Source: Cyanobacterium stanieri PCC 7202
Lineage (GTDB): Bacteria; Cyanobacteriota; Cyanobacteriia; Cyanobacteriales; Cyanobacteriaceae
Direction of reading: 5' to 3'
Assembly (NCBI GenBank): GCA_000317655.1
Contig: CP003940.1
Coordinates: forward strand, 868,001 to 932,000
Length of the DNA stretch: 64,000 bases
Below, one piece after another: positions 49,462-56,865 of the stretch; within the stretch, counting starts at the first letter, position 1, and every line of letters begins with the position of its first letter. The translations under genes were made by a program, and so were the position numbers. The notes beneath the pieces were generated by a model that was not told where the DNA came from, searched no databases, and saw only the letters and a program-made list of their open reading frames with translations.

Positions 49462-49705
49462 CTGAGTTCGGGATAAAATTTATATTCTTGTAAAGGTGCC
49501 AGGTATCGGGTGTCAGGTATCAGGTTAAGAAATTTACAAAAACTGTAATGTTAATTAATTTTCTGATACTTAGTTCCATCAAGGAACTAACAAAGGATGG
49601 TCGTATTTTAAACCTGCAACCTGTAACCTGCAACCTGCAACCTGTACGGACGTAGCATGCTACGTCCCCTACCATACTGACAACTGTTATCCCGAACTGA
49701 GGTTA
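49462..49705. repeat. MITE-like element with AGTTCGGGATAA ends
   Basis: Its left end is CTGAGTTCGGGATAAAATTT (from 49462) and its right end TTATCCCGAACTGAGGTTA (49687-49705), an inverted pair. Between them are repeated AACCTGCAACCTGTAACC units (49611-49650), and CCATACTGACAACTG before the right end. It fills half of the 530-bp gap between ccmP and the next gene. The rest (49706-49909) is AT-rich with no gene seen. Confidence 0.65.
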
Positions 49706-49909
49706 TTTACCTTTACTATTAACCATCCGAATAGTGTGGACAAATTTTTTGATCAACTGTTCATTATAAGCATATTGGGGATTCACTATTTTGTTATCGT
49801 CTGATGGTAGTTGAGATATGATGTACTAACTTATGTAGCCTTTTCTCACTGGGTACATTTTTAAAGAAGTCAATCTGTAAAATAAATCCAAGGCATTTTA
49901 TCGATAAAC

Positions 49910-51589
49910 ATGATCCCTAATTCTAATTCTGATTACAAATTTTATCCCACCATCCGACCTTTAGTGGCTACTTCTTTGGATGGTATTGCTTTTAAAAATG
50001 GTAGTCTATATGCGATCGATTCTCGCAATGGTTACTTATTACAGATTCACCCTGAAACCAGTGTGACAAAGATTATTAATAATAGTTATTGGGAAGATTT
50101 TATCGGTGCGAGGGGATTATGTATTACGGATACCGAAATTTGGTTTGTCACCCAAAGCAGTGTTTATTATACTCTCATTGAGTGGGAGGAAGGGGAATTA
50201 AAAATTATTTCTGCCCCTAAATATTTTTTCAGTCTTGCTTATCCTTGTAATGGCATTAGTATTTGGCAACAAACTATTTATATAACTTGTCAAAAAACGG
50301 GTACTATCGGAGTTTATAGTAAAAATGATGGTTCGGAGATTACTAAGTTTTATGCCCCTGGGATTGGTTATGAAAATATCACCATTGATGGGGAGGATAT
50401 ATGGTTATGTGACAGTATCGAGCAGACGGTTTATTGTGTGGATAGGGCTACAGGCAAAACAAAGTATAGTATCCTGACTCCTTTTGAATATCCTAGTGGT
50501 TTGACTTTTTATGAGGATGGGGAGACTGGGGAAAGGGTTTTATATGTGGCTTATACGGATCAAGAGCCTTATATTAGGGATAATCCCAATGCCGAGCCTA
50601 ATCATGAGTTATTATATCGCGATCGCACCTTCATCCATCCCCTATACTTCAGATATGACCAAAAAAATCAATGCACCCTCTCCAACGGTTTTTTAATCGA
50701 GATGAGCTATTTAGAAGAAATATCTCCCCTCGATGACATCAAATTTAAAGATTTGGAATGGCGTATCGCCCTACCCACAGAAAGCCCTCGCCAAAAAATA
50801 AAAAGCATTGAAGCGGTGGGATTACCCTACATAGAAGAAGACTATTATGGAGAAAGGGTTGCCCTATTCAAATTTCCCGAATTTGATTCTAGTCAGCGCT
50901 ATGTCTTTGGTTGGCGCGCCATTTTAGAAGTTTGGAGCATCAAACATCAAATTACCCCCAAAGACTGCGAAGGATTACCCCCCCTCACCCCTGATTTTGA
51001 ATCAAAATATCTCATTGATGACGATGACTTATCCATGAATACAGAAATTATTCTGCGCGCCGCCGAAGAAGCCAGAGGCACAGAAACCAATCCCCTCAGA
51101 AAAATGTATAGTATTCGTAACTACGTTTACGATCGCCTCTCCTATGGTATAAAACCCCATATCGATACCCCTGATATTGTCCTCAAAAGGGGTGTGGGTT
51201 CCTGTGGAGAATATTTAGGGCTACTCCTTGCCCTTGCCCGTCTCAATGGCATTGCCTGTCGCACCGTAGGCAGATATAAATGCCCCCTCAAAGTCCTACA
51301 TTTCAACATACCCCTTATCCCCGACTTTAACCACGTCTGGATGGAATTTTATCTGCCCAATATTGGTTGGTTGCCCATGGAGTCAAACCCCGATGACTTG
51401 GATGATGGAGGCCCTTATCCCACCAGATTTTTTATGGGTTTGTCATGGTACCATGTGGAAATGGCAAAAGATATGCCCTTCGAGACATTAATCAGTGAAG
51501 GTTTACCCGTGAGCAAAGAAAAAGCATCCATCGGACAACTCGCCATAAATCATGTTTCCTTTACCATCCTCGAAGAATTACAACCATAA
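49910..51589 (+). CDS. Beta-propeller plus transglutaminase-like protein
   Basis: A 559-residue protein with two parts. Residues about 10-270 are beta-propeller-like (repeated DGIAFKNGSLYAIDSRNG, ISIWQQTIYIT and ITIDGEDIWLCDSIEQTVYCVD stretches). Residues about 380-540 form a transglutaminase-like cysteine protease fold with the triad Cys in GVGSCGEYLGLLLALAR, His in DFNHVWMEFYLP and Asp in MESNPDD. No signal peptide is clear, so it is probably cytoplasmic. The substrate is unknown. The combination of domains is unusual. Confidence 0.8.
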   Translation: MIPNSNSDYKFYPTIRPLVATSLDGIAFKNGSLYAIDSRNGYLLQIHPETSVTKIINNSYWEDFIGARGLCITDTEIWFVTQSSVYYTLIEWEEGELKIISAPKYFFSLAYPCNGISIWQQTIYITCQKTGTIGVYSKNDGSEITKFYAPGIGYENITIDGEDIWLCDSIEQTVYCVDRATGKTKYSILTPFEYPSGLTFYEDGETGERVLYVAYTDQEPYIRDNPNAEPNHELLYRDRTFIHPLYFRYDQKNQCTLSNGFLIEMSYLEEISPLDDIKFKDLEWRIALPTESPRQKIKSIEAVGLPYIEEDYYGERVALFKFPEFDSSQRYVFGWRAILEVWSIKHQITPKDCEGLPPLTPDFESKYLIDDDDLSMNTEIILRAAEEARGTETNPLRKMYSIRNYVYDRLSYGIKPHIDTPDIVLKRGVGSCGEYLGLLLALARLNGIACRTVGRYKCPLKVLHFNIPLIPDFNHVWMEFYLPNIGWLPMESNPDDLDDGGPYPTRFFMGLSWYHVEMAKDMPFETLISEGLPVSKEKASIGQLAINHVSFTILEELQP

Positions 51590-51656
51590 TCAAATCTGGA
51601 AAAAACTGGTCAATATTTTCAAAATACATTAGAATAATCGATCATAAATATTTTCA

Positions 51657-51740
51657 GCGCAAGTGGCGGAATTGGTATACGCGCTAGATTCAGATTCTAG
51701 TGTTCTTAAGGACTTCCGGGTTCAAGTCCCGGTTTGCGCA
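51657..51740 (+). tRNA. tRNA-Leu (CAG)
   Basis: An 84-nt class II tRNA. The acceptor stem is GCGCAAG with TTTGCGC and discriminator A. The D loop has TTGGTA. The anticodon stem CTAGA/TCTAG encloses TTCAGAT, which gives anticodon CAG (Leu, CUG codons). There is a variable arm (GTGTTCTTAAGGACT) and a T arm CCGGGTTCAAGTCCCGG. The 3' CCA is not encoded. dnaJ follows after 111 bp. Confidence 0.96.
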
Positions 51741-51851
51741 TCCTCATTATCACAAAAATAGATAAAAGTTACATAATGTTAAGCTGATCTAGTAGAATGT
51801 TAAATGATAGTGTAAAAAAGCAGACCAATCACGAAATTAGAACCAAGCAAT

Positions 51852-52988
51852 ATGTCAGGCGATTACTACCAAATCCTCGGAGTCTCCCGTGATGCAACCA
51901 AACAAGAAATAAAAAGAGCTTATCGACAAAAAGCACGAAAATATCATCCCGATGTAAATAAAGAACCGGGAGCAGAAGAAACATTTAAAGAAATTAACCG
52001 AGCCTACGAAGTGCTTTCCGAACCAGAAACCAAAGCCCGTTATGATCGTTTTGGAGAAGCAGGAGTAAGTGGAGCAGGGGCAGGGGCATCAGGCTTTGAT
52101 CCTAACGACATGGGAGGTTTTGCTGATATATTTGAAACCTTCTTTGGAGGTGGTTTCGGCGGTGGTGCAACGGCTACGGGCGCTCGTCGTCGTGGCCCGG
52201 CCAGAGGGGATGATCTCCGTTTAGATCTCAAACTCAAATTCCGTGAAGCAGTATTTGGCGGGGAAAAGGAAATCAAAATACCCCACCTTGAAACCTGTCA
52301 AGTATGTAATGGTACAGGGGCGAAAAAAGGTAGCGGTGTAAAAACCTGTCCTACCTGTAACGGTGCAGGGCAAGTGCGACGGGCCACCCGTACCCCCTTT
52401 GGTAGTTTTGCCCAAGTAACCGTATGTCCTACCTGTAACGGAGAAGGGCAGATTATTGAGGAAAAATGCGAATCCTGTGGCGGACAAGGTAGAAAACAAC
52501 AAAACAAAAAATTAAAAATCACTATTCCTGCAGGGGTGGATAATGGAACCCGCCTCAGAGTTACAGGGGAAGGGGATGCTGGTACCCGTGGAGGCCCATC
52601 AGGGGATCTTTATGTTTATCTCACGGTGGAAAATGACACCCAATTTAGACGGGATGGTAATAATATCCACTCAGAAATTACTATCAGTTATTTACAGGCT
52701 ATTTTGGGCTGTCGTCTTAAAGTGGCGACCATTGATGGCGATGAGGAAATTTCCATCTCCGCTGGTTTACAACCGGGTACTGTAATCACCCTTCGAGATA
52801 AAGGAGTTCCTAAACTAGGAAATTCTGTCAGTAGAGGAGATCAACTAATAACTGTTCATGTAGAAATTCCTACAAAAATTAATTCTGAGGAACGAGAGTT
52901 ACTAGAAAAACTGGCTCAAATCAAGGGAGATCATACCTCTAAAGGAGGATTTGAGGGTTTCTTAGACAGCATCTTTCATAAGAAATAA
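51852..52988 (+). CDS. dnaJ: Chaperone DnaJ
   Basis: A 378-residue type I Hsp40. It has a J domain (residues 1-70) with the HPD in KYHPDVNKE, a Gly-rich linker ([32 protein letters not shown]), four zinc-binding CxxCxGxG modules ([32 protein letters not shown]; about 148-215), and a C-terminal substrate-binding domain. It drives ATP hydrolysis by DnaK. dnaK and grpE are not adjacent. It is downstream of the tRNA gene but probably has its own promoter. Confidence 0.95.
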   Translation: MSGDYYQILGVSRDATKQEIKRAYRQKARKYHPDVNKEPGAEETFKEINRAYEVLSEPETKARYDRFGEAGVSGAGAGASGFDPNDMGGFADIFETFFGGGFGGGATATGARRRGPARGDDLRLDLKLKFREAVFGGEKEIKIPHLETCQVCNGTGAKKGSGVKTCPTCNGAGQVRRATRTPFGSFAQVTVCPTCNGEGQIIEEKCESCGGQGRKQQNKKLKITIPAGVDNGTRLRVTGEGDAGTRGGPSGDLYVYLTVENDTQFRRDGNNIHSEITISYLQAILGCRLKVATIDGDEEISISAGLQPGTVITLRDKGVPKLGNSVSRGDQLITVHVEIPTKINSEERELLEKLAQIKGDHTSKGGFEGFLDSIFHKK

Positions 52989-53019
52989 ATGTTAAAAATC
53001 TATTGACAAATCTGATTTT

Positions 53020-53044
53020 AGTCCCCCAATTTTGGGGGATTTGG
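53020..53044. repeat. Palindromic repeat after dnaJ
   Basis: A shorter copy of the dispersed palindrome, core CCCCCAATTTTGGGGG, 31 bp past the dnaJ stop and before the convergent small gene. It can form a hairpin in both directions. Confidence 0.7.
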
Positions 53045-53070
53045 TTGAGTGTCAACAAATATTAATTTTT

Positions 53071-53310
53071 TCATTTTTTGAGTGTACCATAGAGATAGTG
53101 GTCATGATTTTCTGCGAAGTCTTCTATCCCTGTATCCACTGCTATTTCTGAAAAATCAATTTCATCCCATGGATCTGTTTTTTCTTTACTTACTTTAGGT
53201 TTAATTTCTAAATTAATACCTTCTTTAATAAGTATTTCTTCAATGTCTTTTATTAGTAAAGAAATTTTTTCTTTGCTTAAATTATCTGGTATATTTATTG
53301 TTAATTGCAT
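53071..53310 (-). CDS. Small antitoxin-like protein (orphan)
   Basis: A 79-residue acidic protein starting MQLTINIPDNLSKEKI, with a helical middle part and the ending AVDTGIEDFAENHDHYLYG. That ending is common in short cyanobacterial proteins often found next to toxin genes. Here no toxin is next to it on either side. A regulator or antitoxin role is a guess; it may be a lone survivor of a module or a stand-alone protein. Confidence 0.55.
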   Translation of the reverse strand: MQLTINIPDNLSKEKISLLIKDIEEILIKEGINLEIKPKVSKEKTDPWDEIDFSEIAVDTGIEDFAENHDHYLYGTLKK

Positions 53311-53530
53311 TTGTCTAAATGTGTTTAATAAATCACTTTAAATGTTTTCTATAATCAAATTATAGCAATCATTTTTATTTTTAAGATTTCAGATAATATG
53401 ATTGAGCTTGACATTAAATTATTTTCTTTTATGAAATTTTAATCATATTTCTTCAAAAACTATGGTACTCAAGGAAATATTTAGTTAGGATGAATAGGTA
53501 AAGGTAGATTTATGTGATGAGGGGGAAAAA

Positions 53531-54292
53531 ATGAAAAAAAACTTAGTTTATGCGAGTTCTTTCATTAGTTTACTTTATTTCAGTTCCGCTGGAATCGCCG
53601 TAGAAAATAATCCTGTGAACAATGAAAATACTTCTCCGTCAACGGTTTTACAATACACAGAAGATTTTTCCAGTTTTTCAACTTCTTCCACAGACCTAGA
53701 AAAATTTGAAGTTGATTCGGTTAGTAGTGATATGTTTACTAATACTGGGGAAGAGTCAGAAATTGCCCAAGCTGATGGCTTCACTTCTACTACTGATAAT
53801 AATTGGTATGTTGGCGGTAGTTTAGGAGTGTTTTTCCCTAGTGATGGATTATTAAAAACTGGTTTTGGTGGTTCGGGATATGTAGGCTATCAGTTTGCTC
53901 CTAATTTAGGTGCAGAACTTGGACTTTTGTATGCAGGTTCTGATTTGAGTGGTAGATCTGGGGATGGTAATATCTTCTCCGTTATTGCTAGTGGGCGGTA
54001 TATGGCACCTTTTGAAGCTAATTCCAACTGGAATTATTTTGGTACTGCGGGAGTCGGGTTTACTCGTTCTTCTATTACTGCCCCTGCCATCGCCCCTGTA
54101 CCCTTTGGAACTGGACAAGGACAACCAGCCATTGATCGCCGTGATACCTCGTTTAGCTTCGAGTTAAAAGGGGGTGTAGGATATGAGTTTACTCAAAATA
54201 CCTCAGCTTTTGCCCAACTAAGATACCTTAATGTAACGGGCGGTAATTCTAATTACCTATCTACAGAATTAGGTATTCATTATAAATTCTAA
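53531..54292 (+). CDS. Outer-membrane beta-barrel protein
   Basis: A 253-residue exported protein. A signal peptide (NLVYASSFISLLYFSSAGIAV) is followed by an acidic, Ser/Thr-rich linker (about 25-80), then an eight-strand OmpA/OmpW-like barrel (NNWYVGGSLGVFFPSDGLLKTG to the end), ending in the aromatic signature LGIHYKF, as outer-membrane insertion requires. No catalytic residues are seen. The role is probably structural or porin-like. It ends in a good bidirectional hairpin at 54308. Confidence 0.8.
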   Translation: MKKNLVYASSFISLLYFSSAGIAVENNPVNNENTSPSTVLQYTEDFSSFSTSSTDLEKFEVDSVSSDMFTNTGEESEIAQADGFTSTTDNNWYVGGSLGVFFPSDGLLKTGFGGSGYVGYQFAPNLGAELGLLYAGSDLSGRSGDGNIFSVIASGRYMAPFEANSNWNYFGTAGVGFTRSSITAPAIAPVPFGTGQGQPAIDRRDTSFSFELKGGVGYEFTQNTSAFAQLRYLNVTGGNSNYLSTELGIHYKF

Positions 54293-54307
54293 CTAGATTG
54301 AAAAAAT

Positions 54308-54340
54308 CAAAGGTGGGTAATGCCCACCTTTGTTGTTTTT
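54308..54340. terminator. Bidirectional terminator between OMP gene and malQ
   Basis: CAAAGGTGGG (54308-54317) pairs perfectly with CCCACCTTTG (54323-54332) around TAATG. TTGTTTTT follows on the right and A-rich sequence lies on the left, so it can work both ways. Confidence 0.8.
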
Positions 54341-55856
54341 ACTGGGGTTGTCTGCCATAGAGATAAGTTAAATATTGTAGATGCTGTGCCACATCTTCGG
54401 TTAAATCATTTTCTCCATAACGCCAACTCCAGTTATCCTCCACCGTGCCGGGGGTATTCATCTTAGAAGTAGTACCCAAACCGAGCAAATCTTGTACGGG
54501 GAAAATCGCCATATTCGCCACCGAGGCGAGGGCTAAACGAATTAAACTCCAGTGGATACCTTCATTACAAATGCCACCGAGGTAGTCTACTACCTTTTTA
54601 CGATCCTCAAAAGAACGCTTTTCAAACCAGCCCACCGTTGTATCATTATCATGGGTTCCTGTATAGGCAACGCAATTACGATTGTCATAATTGTAAGGTA
54701 AAAAGCCATTGGCGCGATCGGAGTCGAAAGCAAAATGAAGCACCTTCATTCCGGGGAATTTAAACTTATCTCGCAATTCCTCCACCTCGGGGGTAATTAC
54801 GCCCAAATCCTCCGCCACGATAGGTAATGTACCCAATTCTTTCTCAAGGATGGTAAAAAATTCATCCCCTAGGGCTTTTACCCATTTCCCATTCATGGCT
54901 GTGGTTTCCCCTTGAGGCACAGCCCAAAAAGACTCGAAACCACGAAAATGATCGATGCGCATGATGTCTACATACTCGAGCATTCCCTTTATTCTTTGTA
55001 CCCACCAAGCGAAATTGCTTTTTTCGAGGGCTTTCCAATCATAGACAGGATTTCCCCACAGTTGCCCTGTTTCACTAAAATAATCGGGGGGTACTCCTGC
55101 CATGGATGCGGCGGCTCCTGTTTCTTCATCTAAACGGAAAATACTTTGATTTGCCCACACATCCACACTATCATGGGCTACATAAATGGGAATATCTCCA
55201 AAAATCTGGATACCCCTTTCATTGGCATAGGTTTTTAACTGGCACCATTGACGGAAAAAGCTAAACTGCAAAAATTTATGATAAAACATCTCATTGCCTA
55301 GCTTTAGTTGCCATTTATGGATAGCTTCAGGCTCTCTTTTGGCAATGTCTTTTTCCCACTGAAACCATGCCGCACCCCCATGGTATTCTTTTAGAGCCAT
55401 AAAGAGGGAGTAGTTTTCTAGCCAGTAGGCATAGTCATGGCAAAACTGGTCAAATTCTTGTTTATATTCATCCTCTTCCCTTTCTTGGAAGGTGTCAAAG
55501 GCTTTTCTCAAGAGGGGAAGTTTAGTTTTGATGACAGGATCAAAATGTACTCTTAATGGGTTTTCGTTGGTAAATACTTCTTGGGCTTGGTTTATATCTT
55601 CTTCGGTTAATAAACCGTCTCCGTAGAGTATATCAAGGCTAATTAGAAGGGGATTACCTGCTAGGGCAGAATAAGCCAAATAAGGAGAATTACCGCTTCC
55701 TGTGGGGCCTAGGGGTAATATCTGCCATACTTGTTGATCACTGCTATGGAGAAAATCGACAAAGCGGTAAGCTCCCTCTCCAAGATCTCCGATACCATAA
55801 GGACTGGGTAGGGAGGTAGGATGGAGTAAAATTCCACTGGAGCGACGATCAAACAT
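54339..55856 (-). CDS. malQ: 4-alpha-glucanotransferase (amylomaltase)
   Basis: A 505-residue GH77 disproportionating enzyme that transfers glucan chains in glycogen metabolism. Conserved regions: GILLHPTSLPSPYGIGDLG at the start, FGDIPIYVAHDSVDVW, the nucleophile Asp in MRIDHFRGFESFWAVP (about 299), the acid Glu in VAEDLGVITPEV (about 345), and YTGTHDNDTTVGWF with the third acid. The length is typical for bacteria and plant plastid DPE1. It is a single gene; psb30 lies upstream on the same strand. Confidence 0.96.
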   Translation of the reverse strand: MFDRRSSGILLHPTSLPSPYGIGDLGEGAYRFVDFLHSSDQQVWQILPLGPTGSGNSPYLAYSALAGNPLLISLDILYGDGLLTEEDINQAQEVFTNENPLRVHFDPVIKTKLPLLRKAFDTFQEREEDEYKQEFDQFCHDYAYWLENYSLFMALKEYHGGAAWFQWEKDIAKREPEAIHKWQLKLGNEMFYHKFLQFSFFRQWCQLKTYANERGIQIFGDIPIYVAHDSVDVWANQSIFRLDEETGAAASMAGVPPDYFSETGQLWGNPVYDWKALEKSNFAWWVQRIKGMLEYVDIMRIDHFRGFESFWAVPQGETTAMNGKWVKALGDEFFTILEKELGTLPIVAEDLGVITPEVEELRDKFKFPGMKVLHFAFDSDRANGFLPYNYDNRNCVAYTGTHDNDTTVGWFEKRSFEDRKKVVDYLGGICNEGIHWSLIRLALASVANMAIFPVQDLLGLGTTSKMNTPGTVEDNWSWRYGENDLTEDVAQHLQYLTYLYGRQPQ

Positions 55857-55965
55857 GAGTTAGTATTTGTTTTTATTTTGTACAGTTTAATATTAGCGAA
55901 GAAGATTGTTTTCATTCAGCAATCAGTTTGATCTCTGAAAGCTGAATGGTTGTACTTAATTTTTT

Positions 55966-56097
55966 TTACAAGTCTCCTCTGAGGGCATAGAGAATAAAAA
56001 CAATTACAGGGCCTGCGATTAGAATTAGACTAACGGATGTTAATTGTAAGATAACTTCAAAGTTGACACTACTAAAAAGGTTGGTGATAAAGTCCAT
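55966..56097 (-). CDS. psb30: Photosystem II subunit Psb30 (Ycf12)
   Basis: A 43-residue single-helix protein, MDFITNLFSSVNFEVILQLT then SVSLILIAGPVIVFILYALRGDL. It has the Psb30/Ycf12 pattern: NFEVI-QLT, a helix with AGP, and a positively charged R-G-x-L end. It sits at the edge of photosystem II near cytochrome b559. The start is supported by AGGAG eight bases upstream (TAGGAGCAAATATG). The family call rests on this short pattern. Its neighbours malQ and the cysteine cluster gene are unrelated. Confidence 0.82.
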   Translation of the reverse strand: MDFITNLFSSVNFEVILQLTSVSLILIAGPVIVFILYALRGDL

Positions 56098-56353
56098 ATT
56101 TGCTCCTAAATAGTTAAATTATTATTTATTATGCTGATTTTAGGTAATGAAGTATATTAAATCATAGTCCCGCAATATAGGCATTTTTTAGAGTTATGAC
56201 TATCTTTGCTTTGGGCGTTGTGATACTTCTATGACTACTAAATCAACGGTTTTTAATTTTTTTATACTGACAAAATATATCATACTAGGAAAAGTTGCCC
56301 TCAATGGCGATAAACTAGGGAAAATCTATTAAGTTTTGTTACAAGGTTTTATT

Positions 56354-56704
56354 ATGGGTCAATGGAGTTGTATGGATGGTTGTGGTGCTTGTTGTAATTT
56401 GAATCCGAGCGATCGCCCCGATTTGGGTTCCTATTTAAGCCCTGAAAATTTGCAATTGTACCTGAGTATGGTGGGGGAAGATGGTTGGTGTATAAATTAT
56501 GATCATGATTCTCGGAAGTGTACTATCTATGAGGATAGACCTATTTTTTGTCGGGTACAACCTGAGACTTTTTTAAAAATGTTTGAGGTGGAGAAAGAGG
56601 AGTTTAATGATTTTGCCATTGATTGTTGTGTTCAACAAATTGAGGGGGTTTATGGCGATGATAGCGAGGAATTGAAGGCCTATGAAAAGAATGTAAGTGA
56701 TTAG
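56354..56704 (+). CDS. YkgJ-family cysteine cluster protein
   Basis: A 116-residue protein with the cysteine motif of the YkgJ/Fe-S cluster family: CMDGCGACC near residue 6 to 14, then C in DGWCINYD, CTIYEDRPIFCR, and a late CC (AIDCCVQQI). These residues could hold zinc or an Fe-S cluster. Function is unknown, though cyanobacterial and plant relatives exist. A TTG six codons upstream is in frame, but the ATG is the better start because it leaves the usual short N-terminus. Confidence 0.82.
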   Translation: MGQWSCMDGCGACCNLNPSDRPDLGSYLSPENLQLYLSMVGEDGWCINYDHDSRKCTIYEDRPIFCRVQPETFLKMFEVEKEEFNDFAIDCCVQQIEGVYGDDSEELKAYEKNVSD

Positions 56705-56734
56705 GAAATGAGGGTAAAAAAGTAAAGAGTGTTT

Positions 56735-56767
56735 CGCCCCCTAAATCCCCCAATTCTGGGGGACTTT
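56735..56767. repeat. Palindromic repeat after the cysteine cluster gene
   Basis: A good copy of the dispersed repeat: GCCCCCTAAATCCCCCAATT followed by CTGGGGGACTTT. It lies about 30 bp past a stop and 100 bp before priA. Confidence 0.8.
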
Positions 56768-56865
56768 TATTTGATAAAGTTTACTATTTATTATTCCCTC
56801 ATCTCCCTATCCTCCCATAACCTCATCTCTCCTATAATAGAGAAACGGTCAATTATATTATTCCT

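Noticed and set aside
49600-49660. AACCTGCAACCTGTAACC repeats as a CRISPR-like array
   Set aside because: Units are short and contiguous, without spacers, and there are no cas genes. They are part of the dispersed element.
52040-52502. Minus-strand frames opposite dnaJ
   Set aside because: They mirror the Gly- and Cys-rich parts of dnaJ, which is complete.
56200-56240. A possible 12-codon peptide starting ATGACTATCTTTGCT
   Set aside because: Too short to support, with no ribosome-binding site and no match to known small photosystem subunits.
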